Below are positions 53,789 to 62,569 of a stretch of 64,000 nt of DNA, in pieces (within the stretch, counting starts at the first letter, position 1; each line of letters starts with the position of its first letter). Position numbers and translations under genes: made by a program. The notes below the pieces were generated by a model. That model did no database searches and had not been told where the DNA came from. It was given only the letters and a program-made list of their open reading frames with translations. This DNA comes from Fidelibacterota bacterium (GTDB taxonomy: Bacteria > Fidelibacterota > UBA8477 > JABMPR01), in NCBI GenBank assembly GCA_016784025.1, contig JADHVL010000003.1, positions 1-64,000 of the forward strand. Direction: 5' to 3'.

Positions 53789-54777
53789 AGAGCGTGCCGA
53801 TAGCTCGCCATTATCTCCTGGACCGACTGTATCCTGTTAATCCCACCAACACTTTTGCCAGCCTGGAGAAAATGTTGATAATCCCCGGCTTTTACACGAT
53901 CATTTCTAAGGGTTCTGAATGAGCGTACGGAATAGAACATACGCATATATTTTTTCGTTTTGGATCCTCGCAGTAGCCTCCGAGCCAAGGGTCCCGCTTT
54001 AAGACCCATCTTTTTAATTTGGTCAGTTTCAATCACAGAAACAGGCACGCCTGAAAGTTTATCTGTGAGAACGATCTGGTTTTCACCAGCATCCAGGATG
54101 GCTTGTTTATAATCGGGATGTGCCGTGCATTCTTCCGAGGCGATGAAGCGAGTACCCATCTGGATACCTGAATAACCCAGGTCCAGCATGTTGGCAACAT
54201 CCTGAGGTGAGCTGATACCTCCAGCACAAATAAGTGGCTTTCCGCAGTCAACCAGATCCTCATATAGTTTTACCGCTTCCTCGGTTCCTGCATGTCCCCC
54301 TGCGCGATCATTGACACAGATGAGACCGTCTACATCCCCTAGAATTGCTTTCTCAGCCCACTTTCGATTTGTGGTGTTGTGATAGACCACCCCACCCTGA
54401 GCATGAATCTTCTCTGCGTAATGTTTGGGATTGCCCAGAGCTGTGACAAAGAATTTGATTCCCTCCTCAAGAGCAATATCCAACCAGTCATTTATTCTGT
54501 CCAGATAACGCTGAGAACTTTTCTCTATAAGTAGATTTAAACCAATGGGTTTTGAGGTGAGGCTGCGAATGTAGCATAGTCCTTCTCGAAAATCATAACC
54601 ATGGACGTAAGTCAGGCTAAGGGGTTGGACAATACCTATGCCTCCGGCCTCTGAAATTGCTGCGACCAGCTCTGGATTGGAGCAGGGATACATGGCGCCC
54701 CCGATGATGGGGAGGGCGATATCCAGATCATTGCAAAAGGTTTTGAAGCCCTTCTGCGATTCCCCCGTCTGTATCAT
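53785..54777 (-). CDS. nitronate monooxygenase / FabK-like FMN flavoprotein
   Basis: The 330-residue TIM-barrel flavoenzyme shows the 2-nitropropane dioxygenase (NMO) features: GGAMYPCSNPELVAAISEAGGIGIV at the N-terminus, GLNLLIEKS, GGVVYHNTTN, DGLICVNDRAGGHAG (FMN phosphate region and active-site His), KPLICAGGISSPQDVANMLDLGYSGIQMGTRFIASEE and a basic C-terminal tail. It could oxidise nitronates or reduce enoyl-ACP (FabK type). It overlaps the next gene on each side by four bases. Confidence 0.87.
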   Translation of the reverse strand: MIQTGESQKGFKTFCNDLDIALPIIGGAMYPCSNPELVAAISEAGGIGIVQPLSLTYVHGYDFREGLCYIRSLTSKPIGLNLLIEKSSQRYLDRINDWLDIALEEGIKFFVTALGNPKHYAEKIHAQGGVVYHNTTNRKWAEKAILGDVDGLICVNDRAGGHAGTEEAVKLYEDLVDCGKPLICAGGISSPQDVANMLDLGYSGIQMGTRFIASEECTAHPDYKQAILDAGENQIVLTDKLSGVPVSVIETDQIKKMGLKAGPLARRLLRGSKTKKYMRMFYSVRSFRTLRNDRVKAGDYQHFLQAGKSVGGINRIQSVQEIMASYRHAL

Positions 54778-55112
54778 TCATTCATCCCATAGACTTCTTT
54801 AATTTTATCAGAACGTAGGAAAAAGCCAGTCCAGGCAGTGTAGAGAGCCACACAACCCATGATGATCAAAAGCCTCATCCAATCATCGCCGCTGGCGATT
54901 CGAAGTTGAATATATTGATAGGCGCCAAACAACCAGACCAAAGCAGATAGATAGGCAAAGACCTCCAGACCGATAATAATCCATTTCTGCTTAATGAAGA
55001 AGAGAAAGGGAATCAGCAAAGTTAACACGGCAAGGATGTCGTTCCCCCCACGGGAAAAATGGGCGGCTAACAGGATGATCATAAAGATGTAGGGGATAAT
55101 TCGAGATTTCAA
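54774..55112 (-). CDS. small four-helix membrane protein, function unknown
   Basis: The 112-residue hydrophobic protein has helices at about 7-22, 28-46, 50-66 and 78-98 and the ending RSDKIKEVYGMNE. No family was recognised. The start lies 21 bases downstream of prmC and the stop overlaps the NMO-like gene by four bases, so it belongs to the prmC-NMO operon. Confidence 0.65.
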   Translation of the reverse strand: MKSRIIPYIFMIILLAAHFSRGGNDILAVLTLLIPFLFFIKQKWIIIGLEVFAYLSALVWLFGAYQYIQLRIASGDDWMRLLIIMGCVALYTAWTGFFLRSDKIKEVYGMNE

Positions 55113-55133
55113 TTTTGCTTCCTTTCAAAAAGT

Positions 55134-55991
55134 TCAGGGGAGGTATTTGCCTGAGATAATACGGGGATCACCATTATAGTCCTGGATGATTTCCAGGTCA
55201 TGGAAGCCCTTCTCCATAAAAATATTTAACACAGCATTTTCTTGTGGACTGCCGCCAAATTCAAAGAGAAAATGACCGCCGGGAATAAGTAAATCTGGTA
55301 GAATCTCGGCAAACCGATGATAAAATGAAAGACCATCACCTCCCTCAAACAGGGCCAGCTCGGGATCAAACTGTGCAACCTCCGCCTGGAGTTGATCCTT
55401 TTCGCTGAGAGCGATGTAGGGTGGGTTTGAGACAACCACGTCAAAACGCTCATCAATCTTCGGGAGTGATGTGAGAATGTCAATTTCCTGGAAGACCACT
55501 TGCGTTTTATTGAGTTCTGCATTTTCTTTGGCCAAGACCAATGCTTCTATGGAAACGTCGATACCCAGGACCTTTACATCCTCAAGGGACTGAGCTAAAG
55601 CAATGGCGATACATCCAGACCCTGTGCCGACATCCAGTATACGCGCTCCAGGCTTGATGTTTAATGCCAGGGTCTTCTCAACCAATATCTCTGTCTCAGG
55701 GCGTGGAATTAAGGCTGCTGAAGTCGTTTTGAGGACAAGGTTCATAAAACCAGTCTCACCCACAATATGCTGGAGCGGTTCTCTGGTTCCCCTGCGTTTG
55801 ATGTAATCTCGATAAATGTCCATCTCGCCTTTACCCATGGGTCGATCAAAAAAGAGATAGAGCTCCAGACGATTTATTTTAAGGACTTTCCCCAGGAGAA
55901 TCTCTGCATCCAGACGGGCATCAGGAACACCCTTCTTTTCCAGAAAATCAGTACTTGTCTTGATAATGTCTACAACACGCCAATTGGTCAT
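55134..55991 (-). CDS. prmC: peptide chain release factor N5-glutamine methyltransferase
   Basis: Methylates the GGQ glutamine of RF1/RF2. The 285-residue protein has the helical N-terminal domain (about 1-80) and the Rossmann methyltransferase domain with VGTGSGCIAIALAQ (motif I) and the diagnostic NPPYIALSEKDQ (residues 188-191 NPPY). The end segment is typical (EFGGSPQENAVLNIFMEKGFHDLEIIQDYNGDPRIISGKYL). It is usually near prfA, but here it heads a small minus-strand operon instead. Confidence 0.95.
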   Translation of the reverse strand: MTNWRVVDIIKTSTDFLEKKGVPDARLDAEILLGKVLKINRLELYLFFDRPMGKGEMDIYRDYIKRRGTREPLQHIVGETGFMNLVLKTTSAALIPRPETEILVEKTLALNIKPGARILDVGTGSGCIAIALAQSLEDVKVLGIDVSIEALVLAKENAELNKTQVVFQEIDILTSLPKIDERFDVVVSNPPYIALSEKDQLQAEVAQFDPELALFEGGDGLSFYHRFAEILPDLLIPGGHFLFEFGGSPQENAVLNIFMEKGFHDLEIIQDYNGDPRIISGKYLP

Positions 55992-56045
55992 AAGATGAAA
56001 ATAGTTTTTGAGGGTTAATTGTTAACTATAAAATAAGTGGGATGT

Positions 56046-59000
56046 TCAATTATACAGTATAATATTTATCAATGATACCAGATCCTGGACATTAATAAAT
56101 TCATCACCATTCACATCTGCAGTTTCATACTGGGCGTCAGTGGGAGTGATCTCACCAATGATGATGTTCACCAGAATCACGATATCACTGATTGAGTTTT
56201 GTCCATCCAAATTGAGATCACCAGGCAAGTATTGAGAAAAAACCCGTATCAGTTCTTGACGCGTTTCTGTTTGAAGGGCTCCAGTATGATCTCGAACAGA
56301 AAGACTAATATCATATACACCTGGCTCAGTATATATATGAGTGGGGTGCTGTTCCACACTTTGATTTCCATCACCAAAACTCCACTCCCACCAACCCACC
56401 GGTCCCGTTGATAGGTCAGTAAAGTGAATTTCCGTGTCAATGAGTTCGATATTACCATCTGTTTCAAAATCTGGTGTCACCACCTGGGGATCTGTATAGA
56501 CCGTTTCGATAAATTCAATGGAGAGGTCCTGGGCGATAATTCCATTCTTGAATTGAACAAAATAATAATCATTGGGTGATTTGACATCTGTCTCAGGAGC
56601 ATCTTGCCAGTCGGTCCATTCAATAAAATGCACATCATCAAACCAACCAAATCCATCACCTGCAGACGGGGTATCCGTGTTCAGCCGAATATCGAAATGG
56701 GTGGCATTGGATGGTGGCATAGTCTCCTGGTGGAAATATGTCCACTCCGTTGTGCCGTTTACTCCGGAATTCATATCATGGGTAGCCAGGATGGTCGAGG
56801 TGGTGCGGCCAGCATAATATCTCACCTGGATTTTGACATTGCTGGCGTTACGTGTCATGAGGTAGGCCGAAATATGATGCGTCTTGGATGCATCGAGACG
56901 AATGCGATTTTCCAAATTGGTGATGACATTATCACCTGAGCTGGATGTGCGATGCTGTCCAATAGAACGCTCTCCTGAATGTGCTTCAGTCAGATCAAAC
57001 CACTCAGAACTGCTGTTTGTATTCCACTCACTGGCACCTTCGTCCTCCATGTTACCATACCAGAGGAGTTCACGTCCCAGACGATACTCCCAGCCTGTTC
57101 CTGGAGGCGAATCCAACGATGAAAGGTTCCCCAGCTTGTGTATCTCCATGGGCTCTGAAACCCAGGTAGTTCCAACGAGGTGGAGATCAAAAGCACGTCG
57201 ATTATATATGGTGGTGCGTGGCATGGAAAGGGTGTCCAGCCAGACGGAAGCGGAACTATTTTCACGGTCCACGTAAAGATAGGTGTCCAGATCTTTGGAC
57301 TTGCTGGCCAGATAATCCAGCAGGTGAACACCGAGATCACCATAGGCTGGCACGGGGATATAATCATCCAGATAGACAGGCGTTGCTGAGTAGGCTGCAA
57401 ATCCACTGGCATCCACTTCAGCATTGAGAATGACCGAGGGGAAGGTTTCATGATAGTTCAAATCGAAGATGAAATTACCCAGGGAATGGGCAATCAGCTT
57501 CCCGTTGTAGGCCTCAAAACCCTGAATGATATGAGGATGATGAACGACCACCAAATCTGCCCCACCATCAATAGCGAGGTGACGAATTTCACGGTCCCAC
57601 ATATGGGGGACATCCAGGAAGGGTGAATAATTTTCATCTTCAGCAATATCTTCTTCTTGATCCATATTATGAATTAACTCTCGTGGAGCGATCCAATCTT
57701 CAGCCGCAATATTGGACCCGAAATAGCCATCATAACCTGCTCCAGGGGATGTGGAATACTCACTTCCCGCATGCATCTCCATAACGACAAGATCAGCTAC
57801 ATCTCGAACCGTATTGATTTGCTGCAGGAGGTAATAAGGGGTCAGATAGGCAAAACCTGGCTTGTTATATCCGGCATTCAAATAGGGTTGGTAATTATTG
57901 TATTGACCAGTACGATCACAATTGGCTAACCAGGCGATGGATACCCCCAGATTGTTGGTGAAAACGGGTTGATAGGCTTCATCACTACCTTCTCCAGAAC
58001 CTGAGTAAAGAATATTGTTTGCCTCAAGGGCTTCCTGTGTGGTCTGTAGCCCAACCAGACCATAATCCAGGGTGTGGTTGTTGGCCAGTGAAACAAGATC
58101 AATACCGGCATCTGCCAGAGCCGACACATATTCGGGACGACCTTTGTAGGTCACAGATTTAGTAGGATGCTCCTCACCATTAATGGTCATGACGCATTCG
58201 AGATTGGCGACACTTAGATCAGCGGCGTCTCCAAAATATTCACGGGTAGGGTCGAAAAGGGCATTTATGCCCTGGGTTTCTATGATGCCCCCAGCGTCCT
58301 CATAGCGTCTGGCGATCATGATATCACCGACAAAATTAAGATTCAGTGGGAAGCTGTCATTTCCTTGATCAACGGTGATCCGAGCCCTGGCCTGTCCCAT
58401 GGTTCCCGATTCATCAGTAACCTGCAAAAGAACAGTATAGTCATGATCATCTTCTACTAGATATGTATGAGAGGGATTGGGAGCTTGGCTGGTTTCACCG
58501 TCGCCAAAATTCCACATATAGCTGTGGTTTTCGCTATCAGGATCATTTATCACGGACTGGAAGCTGACATCCACACTACGTTGATTAGAACTGTTTCTAT
58601 ATAGCGCGTTCTGAGAGTGTTGAATTTCTACTTCAGGGGCAAAGGCAATGGCATTTGTGATATCAAAAATTTCATCAAAAAAGATGCGACTATATGGATC
58701 ATCATCCCTGTCATTGATATAGATAATGTTGGTCAGGGTGGGGTAGTAATCAAAACGTGCAAACCAATCATCTCCCACAGGCAGGCGAAACAGATTCCAG
58801 GTATCTTCTGGAAAATAGCCCTGATAAACCGTGATCCATTCCTCGATATCCAATTGCTGACTGCCATCAAAGGCATAAAAAAGTGTATTAAGTGAATCCT
58901 GAAATGCAATCCCTTGAATTTCACCAACGCTTTGGATATAAGCGGCCATCTGAAAAACCGAACCCTCAGAAACCGGATGTGGATCAATACTTTGAGACTT

Positions 59001-60800
59001 CCAGGTATTGCCCCAGATTTCCAGTGAGTATTCCGAATTCATGAACGTTCTATCAGAATCCAAAACCCAGGATAGGGGATGCTGATCTTCATTCGGATAA
59101 GATTGCAGGTTGATCACTCCTGAATCAAAATTTTCCAGGACAGTGATGGGCTCGTGCCCGGGAATATTATCATTTATGATATCGCTGGTGGGACTGAAAT
59201 TTCCAAAATGATCTTCAACCTCAATTCTGAAAACATAGTCTCCATCAGGATCAAGATTTTCCATCATGATATGGTCCATGTTGGGATTGGCGAAATGCAT
59301 GCTTGTAGAAGCATCCATGAAATGAGATTCGGATGTGAGGCTGTCTAAATCATATATAATGCGATAGGTCTTATGATTGGTATCGTAGACAGGATCCCAC
59401 CTCAAGCTGACATAAGTTTGTCCATCAAATTCAGTTCTCCAGTTGGGAATAGCCGGGGGAGGGGTTTCATCTGGGACCGTCATCCAGTTTGTGAGGTAAG
59501 CCTCCAGAGCATCAATAAAGGGCTGATAGTATTCAAGAAGGATACTGTGATTTTGATAAGAGCTTGGATACTCACCGGCATAGAGCTCGGTGAGTGGCAT
59601 GTCCATATCCTGGAACAGCATGGGTTTTTCAAAAAACTCGATCTGCACCCAGGGTTCATACACCTCATTATTATTGAAAAATTGTCTGAGATAATTCATT
59701 TGCACACCCGTATTGGGTCCTAGCAGCGTGTAGGTGTGTGGTATTTCGATATCGCCATGAAGACCATGATAGATAAAACTGCCACCGTAATGGACACGGT
59801 AAAATTCATCAACTCGCAGCTGGTCGTGTTCACCAAACTGCCCTGCTTCTATGGGGTATTCCGCCGTAAAGTTTACCAGGTCAAGATTGTCGTCAGAAAT
59901 ATCCCTGATAGGCTTATTGGCATTCTCCGCATCCCACCCACCTGAGAGCACAATACTTTGAAAGTCTGCATGTGCAGCATTGTCATCATAGCTATGGGTA
60001 TGCAGGATCAGAGGTGAATGAGGCCCTAACTGCATCAGAGAATCAGCCAGAACTTCATGAAAGACATGAAAAACGCTATTGCTGTTGCGGGCCGGGTCTG
60101 ATAATGATTTATTGTTGGAATAATTCCCAGATTCTGTCCACTTGACCTCTCTGCCGGCTCCTGAGATCATCATGGCAAGAGCATCTGTTTGGAGAAACAT
60201 TTCAGTCCCCAGATAGGGTGAAATAAAATCATCACAGGGATGTGGTATTTCGACAACCACGTGTTGTCTACTTGCATTTGGATTAAGAACATATAGCCCC
60301 CATCCATTGGCAAAACTACCGGTTACCTCGTCGCCAAGAACCCCTTCCTGGTTGTGGTCTACATAAGACATGTCGAGACGTTCACGAATGAGGTAGTAGG
60401 TGCGGTCATAAACCACATCATCAAATTGAACCAGATCGTAGTGAAAGGTGTCGAGAGAATCTGTGAGCATCTGGTCTGCTAGTATCAGATCATTCTGGAG
60501 CAGAGCTTCAAAAATATTGCGCCAGTGTCTCAGGGTATTACTTGACTCTGGAATAATACGATAGTCGCCAAAGCCATCTGTTTGTACATCTACCCAATCA
60601 GGGCCATAATCATTGTAACCCTCATCAGCGATACCTTCTGAAACGTGACTGACATAATTATCATAGGCAGTACTGGGTGAGCTACCACCAATAAACTCCA
60701 TGAGGTCGCCTGACTCATATACAATATCAGCTCTGGCACTTAACACAAGGCTAAGGGAGATGAAGACCAGGAAAAAAGGATGTCGTTTGATATTGTTCAC
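56046..60800 (-). CDS. giant secreted multidomain protein: CapA hydrolase-like domain, PKD domains, CBM-like and dockerin-like repeats
   Basis: The 1584-residue protein has a signal peptide (1-24). The N-terminal domain (about 25-440) has motifs such as HVVVEIPHPCDDF and LILHTHSYDD and is unassigned; it vaguely recalls N-formylglutamate amidohydrolases. Then Fn3 (about 443-545), a jelly-roll-like region (about 547-715), PKD 1 (about 721-811, WNFGDGETSQ), CapA metallophosphatase-like domain (about 815-1155; NFVGDIMIARR, VANLECV, LANNHTLDYG, VVHHPHIIQGFEAYNGKLIAHSLGNFIFD), a CBM-like jelly roll (about 1237-1393), PKD 2 (about 1440-1520), and two dockerin-like calcium repeats (about 1525-1584, GDLNLDGQNSISD, ADVNGDEFINVQD). 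CapA relatives act on poly-gamma-glutamate or capsule. It is a single-gene unit. Confidence 0.85.
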   Translation of the reverse strand: MNNIKRHPFFLVFISLSLVLSARADIVYESGDLMEFIGGSSPSTAYDNYVSHVSEGIADEGYNDYGPDWVDVQTDGFGDYRIIPESSNTLRHWRNIFEALLQNDLILADQMLTDSLDTFHYDLVQFDDVVYDRTYYLIRERLDMSYVDHNQEGVLGDEVTGSFANGWGLYVLNPNASRQHVVVEIPHPCDDFISPYLGTEMFLQTDALAMMISGAGREVKWTESGNYSNNKSLSDPARNSNSVFHVFHEVLADSLMQLGPHSPLILHTHSYDDNAAHADFQSIVLSGGWDAENANKPIRDISDDNLDLVNFTAEYPIEAGQFGEHDQLRVDEFYRVHYGGSFIYHGLHGDIEIPHTYTLLGPNTGVQMNYLRQFFNNNEVYEPWVQIEFFEKPMLFQDMDMPLTELYAGEYPSSYQNHSILLEYYQPFIDALEAYLTNWMTVPDETPPPAIPNWRTEFDGQTYVSLRWDPVYDTNHKTYRIIYDLDSLTSESHFMDASTSMHFANPNMDHIMMENLDPDGDYVFRIEVEDHFGNFSPTSDIINDNIPGHEPITVLENFDSGVINLQSYPNEDQHPLSWVLDSDRTFMNSEYSLEIWGNTWKSQSIDPHPVSEGSVFQMAAYIQSVGEIQGIAFQDSLNTLFYAFDGSQQLDIEEWITVYQGYFPEDTWNLFRLPVGDDWFARFDYYPTLTNIIYINDRDDDPYSRIFFDEIFDITNAIAFAPEVEIQHSQNALYRNSSNQRSVDVSFQSVINDPDSENHSYMWNFGDGETSQAPNPSHTYLVEDDHDYTVLLQVTDESGTMGQARARITVDQGNDSFPLNLNFVGDIMIARRYEDAGGIIETQGINALFDPTREYFGDAADLSVANLECVMTINGEEHPTKSVTYKGRPEYVSALADAGIDLVSLANNHTLDYGLVGLQTTQEALEANNILYSGSGEGSDEAYQPVFTNNLGVSIAWLANCDRTGQYNNYQPYLNAGYNKPGFAYLTPYYLLQQINTVRDVADLVVMEMHAGSEYSTSPGAGYDGYFGSNIAAEDWIAPRELIHNMDQEEDIAEDENYSPFLDVPHMWDREIRHLAIDGGADLVVVHHPHIIQGFEAYNGKLIAHSLGNFIFDLNYHETFPSVILNAEVDASGFAAYSATPVYLDDYIPVPAYGDLGVHLLDYLASKSKDLDTYLYVDRENSSASVWLDTLSMPRTTIYNRRAFDLHLVGTTWVSEPMEIHKLGNLSSLDSPPGTGWEYRLGRELLWYGNMEDEGASEWNTNSSSEWFDLTEAHSGERSIGQHRTSSSGDNVITNLENRIRLDASKTHHISAYLMTRNASNVKIQVRYYAGRTTSTILATHDMNSGVNGTTEWTYFHQETMPPSNATHFDIRLNTDTPSAGDGFGWFDDVHFIEWTDWQDAPETDVKSPNDYYFVQFKNGIIAQDLSIEFIETVYTDPQVVTPDFETDGNIELIDTEIHFTDLSTGPVGWWEWSFGDGNQSVEQHPTHIYTEPGVYDISLSVRDHTGALQTETRQELIRVFSQYLPGDLNLDGQNSISDIVILVNIIIGEITPTDAQYETADVNGDEFINVQDLVSLINIILYN

Positions 60801-60963
60801 AAGGCCTGAAAATTAAGCTATAATTAGCAGGATGGATACTGGCATTATCTAACAAATTTAATTGGATCAGGACTTGAGTCAGAGGTCCCCAATACATTTA
60901 TTTTCCTTCGAAGGGATGGATTCCACTGCTATTTTAGCTGGACTTTTCTCATGAAGTTGTCGC

Positions 60964-60991
60964 TTTACAAGGGGGTTTCTCCGTTTATACT
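60964..60991 (+). promoter_or_regulatory. candidate vegetative promoter of sod
   Basis: TTTACA (60964-60969) and TATACT (60986-60991) are separated by 16 bases. They would give a leader of about 45 bases before the sod start, and AAGGAGA lies at 61032-61038. It fits a sigma-70-type promoter. Confidence 0.45.
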
Positions 60992-61041
60992 GTAAAGATG
61001 ATAAAATACGTAACGTTAAGCCCTTAAATTTAAGGAGATAA

Positions 61042-61626
61042 ATGATGAAACATGAATTACCAGCTCTGCCATTTGCACAGGACGCTTTAGCTCCAGTTAT
61101 CTCAGCCGAGACACTTGATTACCACTATGGCAAGCACCACAACGCCTATGTAACAAACTTGAACAACCTGGTCCCTGGAACTGAGTTTGAAAACTCAAGT
61201 CTGGAAGAAATTATTATGAAAGCATCTGGTGGTGTTTTTAATAATGCCGCCCAGGTCTGGAATCACACCTTCTACTGGAACTGTCTATCACCGAATGGTG
61301 GCGGCGTTCCATCAGGAGCCCTGGCTGCTGCAATTGATTCAGCCTTTGGTTCATTTGACAATTTTAAAGCCGAGTTTACCAAAGCTGCTGCTACCAATTT
61401 CGGTGCTGGTTGGACCTGGTTGGTTAAGAATGCTGATGGTTCATTAGCCATCGCTTCAACTTCCAACGCTGGAACACCTATGACCAGTGGTCAGACAGCA
61501 CTCCTCACGGTTGATGTATGGGAACATGCTTACTATGTGGACTATCGCAATGCGCGTCCAAAATATCTGGAAGAAATCTGGAAGATCTTCAACTGGGATT
61601 TTGTAGCTGAGCAGTTCGCAAAATAG
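61042..61626 (+). CDS. sod: iron/manganese superoxide dismutase
   Basis: Cytoplasmic or exported dismutation of superoxide to oxygen and peroxide. The 194 residues have the complete family layout: [17 protein letters not shown] (metal His), [17 protein letters not shown] (metal His), [38 protein letters not shown] (metal Asp and His). No signal peptide is seen. A second ATG at 61045 is an equally possible start. It has its own promoter-like box and a strong terminator, so it is monocistronic. Confidence 0.96.
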   Translation: MMKHELPALPFAQDALAPVISAETLDYHYGKHHNAYVTNLNNLVPGTEFENSSLEEIIMKASGGVFNNAAQVWNHTFYWNCLSPNGGGVPSGALAAAIDSAFGSFDNFKAEFTKAAATNFGAGWTWLVKNADGSLAIASTSNAGTPMTSGQTALLTVDVWEHAYYVDYRNARPKYLEEIWKIFNWDFVAEQFAK

Positions 61627-61648
61627 TTAATTGTTCAACAGATTAATC

Positions 61649-61675
61649 AAAGGGTCGGTTCGCCGGCCTTTTTTT
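61649..61675 (+). terminator. intrinsic terminator of sod
   Basis: The stem from 61649 (AAGGGTCGG, loop TTCG) pairs with CCGGCCTT and is followed by seven T bases to 61675. It includes one G-T pair. Confidence 0.85.
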
Positions 61676-61707
61676 GTCCGGGAAATACAATTTTTGTTTT
61701 GATGCCC

Positions 61708-61731
61708 AGGCCAGAATTCGAATTCTGGCCT
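61708..61731. repeat. REP-like palindrome flanking the RAYT gene on its 3' side
   Basis: A perfect 24-base palindrome with half-site AGGCCAGAATTC. It differs from the other family members in the inner arm but has the same central TTCGAA and AGGC outer arm. It lies 30 bases beyond the RAYT stop codon. Confidence 0.75.
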
Positions 61732-61761
61732 TGATAACCACGCACCCAAATCCCACCCGAA

Positions 61762-62259
61762 TCATTTAAATTTGAAAACATGTCCATGGTCAACAAAACA
61801 AAATTTATTGTCCTCCAAATCGTGACGCTTTTGCTGTTTGAGGATATAATTGACGTGATTGTCAAAATCCCGTTTGCTGGTGATGAGGTGGGAGTGATAT
61901 GAGGGCTGCCATTGGAATTTATTAATCTTTTCGAGGTCAGGATTCGAATCCCGACCAGGGGAATATCGATGATGGAGAAAAACATTTACCTGTCGTGAAA
62001 ATTGTCGCTTCCATGATGCCATATAGTCAGAGATTGTACCGCACTGTCCAATTTGAGCTACGAGATGGACATGATCAGAGTTGAGTTTAAAGGCAATCAC
62101 CTGAACAGAGTGAATACTGGCCGCATAAAAAATAATATGTTCCAACAGATGTCCATATTCATACTGATCGAGAATGGAAAATCCCTCGCTCACATTGGTG
62201 GTAATGAAATAATATCCAAAACGACGATAGGGCCGTCGCCGTGTATTGCGATGTCGCAT
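61762..62259 (-). CDS. RAYT, REP-associated tyrosine transposase (Y1, HUH superfamily)
   Basis: The 165-residue protein has the HUH Y1-transposase core: FGYYFITTNVSEG at the N-terminus, LDQYEYGHLLEHIIFYAASIHSVQVIAFKLNSDHVHLV with the HUH pair His63 and His65, and WQPSYHSHL with candidate catalytic Tyr121 followed by DFDNHVNYIL. RAYTs nick and rejoin single-stranded REP hairpins and seldom mobilise themselves. Here a REP-like palindrome (61935-61956) encodes residues about 101-109 (PGRDSNPDL) in frame, in the loop just before the catalytic-Tyr motif. Palindromes flank the gene on both sides. The ATG at 62259 has AAGGATC upstream. Confidence 0.88.
   Translation of the reverse strand: MRHRNTRRRPYRRFGYYFITTNVSEGFSILDQYEYGHLLEHIIFYAASIHSVQVIAFKLNSDHVHLVAQIGQCGTISDYMASWKRQFSRQVNVFLHHRYSPGRDSNPDLEKINKFQWQPSYHSHLITSKRDFDNHVNYILKQQKRHDLEDNKFCFVDHGHVFKFK
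61935..61956. repeat. REP-like palindrome inside the RAYT coding sequence
   Basis: GGTCAGGATTC/GAATCCCGACC, a 22-base palindrome with a single A-C mismatch, matches the cores GGGATTCGAATCCC of the copies at 25442 and 62315. On the minus strand it is translated in frame as part of SPGRDSNPDLEK within the RAYT protein. Confidence 0.85.
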
Positions 62260-62314
62260 GGTGGATCCTTTTTATTGGGGTTACGGTAAGTTAAAATGGA
62301 TTTGTGCCAGTCCT

Positions 62315-62338
62315 AGGCTGGGATTCGAATCCCAGCCT
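62315..62338. repeat. REP-like palindrome flanking the RAYT gene on its 5' side
   Basis: A perfect 24-base palindrome with half-site AGGCTGGGATTC, about 56 bases upstream of the RAYT start codon. It is very close to the 25442 copy (half-site AGGCGGGGATTC). Confidence 0.8.
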
Positions 62339-62346
62339 GGAATATC

Positions 62347-62380
62347 GCAATCCCGATATGATATGGCAATCCCGACCAGG
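62347..62380. repeat. two degenerate half copies of the REP-like element
   Basis: GCAATCCCGA occurs at 62347-62356 and 62366-62375; the second continues CCAGG, and the preceding GGAATATCG also appears next to the internal copy (GGGGAATATCGA around 61959-61970). The arrangement looks like rearranged pieces of the internal RAYT copy. Confidence 0.5.
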
Positions 62381-62407
62381 TAAAACAAGTTCCATGAAAT
62401 AAACAAA

Positions 62408-62456
62408 GCCAGGATTGCCTGCGCTCCGCTCGGCTTACTCCGTTTCGAATCCTGGC
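62408..62456. repeat. REP-like palindrome interrupted by about 30 bases
   Basis: GCCAGGATT (62408-62416) and AATCCTGGC (62448-62456) are the two arms of the family. They are separated by about 31 bases (GCCTGCGCTCCGCTCGGCTT and following) that resemble the GC-rich dispersed repeats seen near 33590 and not the RAYT family. This looks like one repeat inserted into another. The rest of 62260-62569 holds no gene. Confidence 0.6.
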
Positions 62457-62569
62457 CTGGATTACCCCCTACCCTCATACTCCCGGCTTGGTGATACACC
62501 CACAACAACCCTTGCCACGATTTCATTTCTGAGCATATTTTGAGGATAAATTTTATTCAGGAGAGCAGC

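Noticed and set aside
62281-62526. 81-residue minus-strand ORF upstream of the RAYT
   Set aside because: It is composed almost entirely of the repeat sequences (62315-62456), has no family similarity that I can see, and no good ribosome site. It is an artefact of the palindromes.
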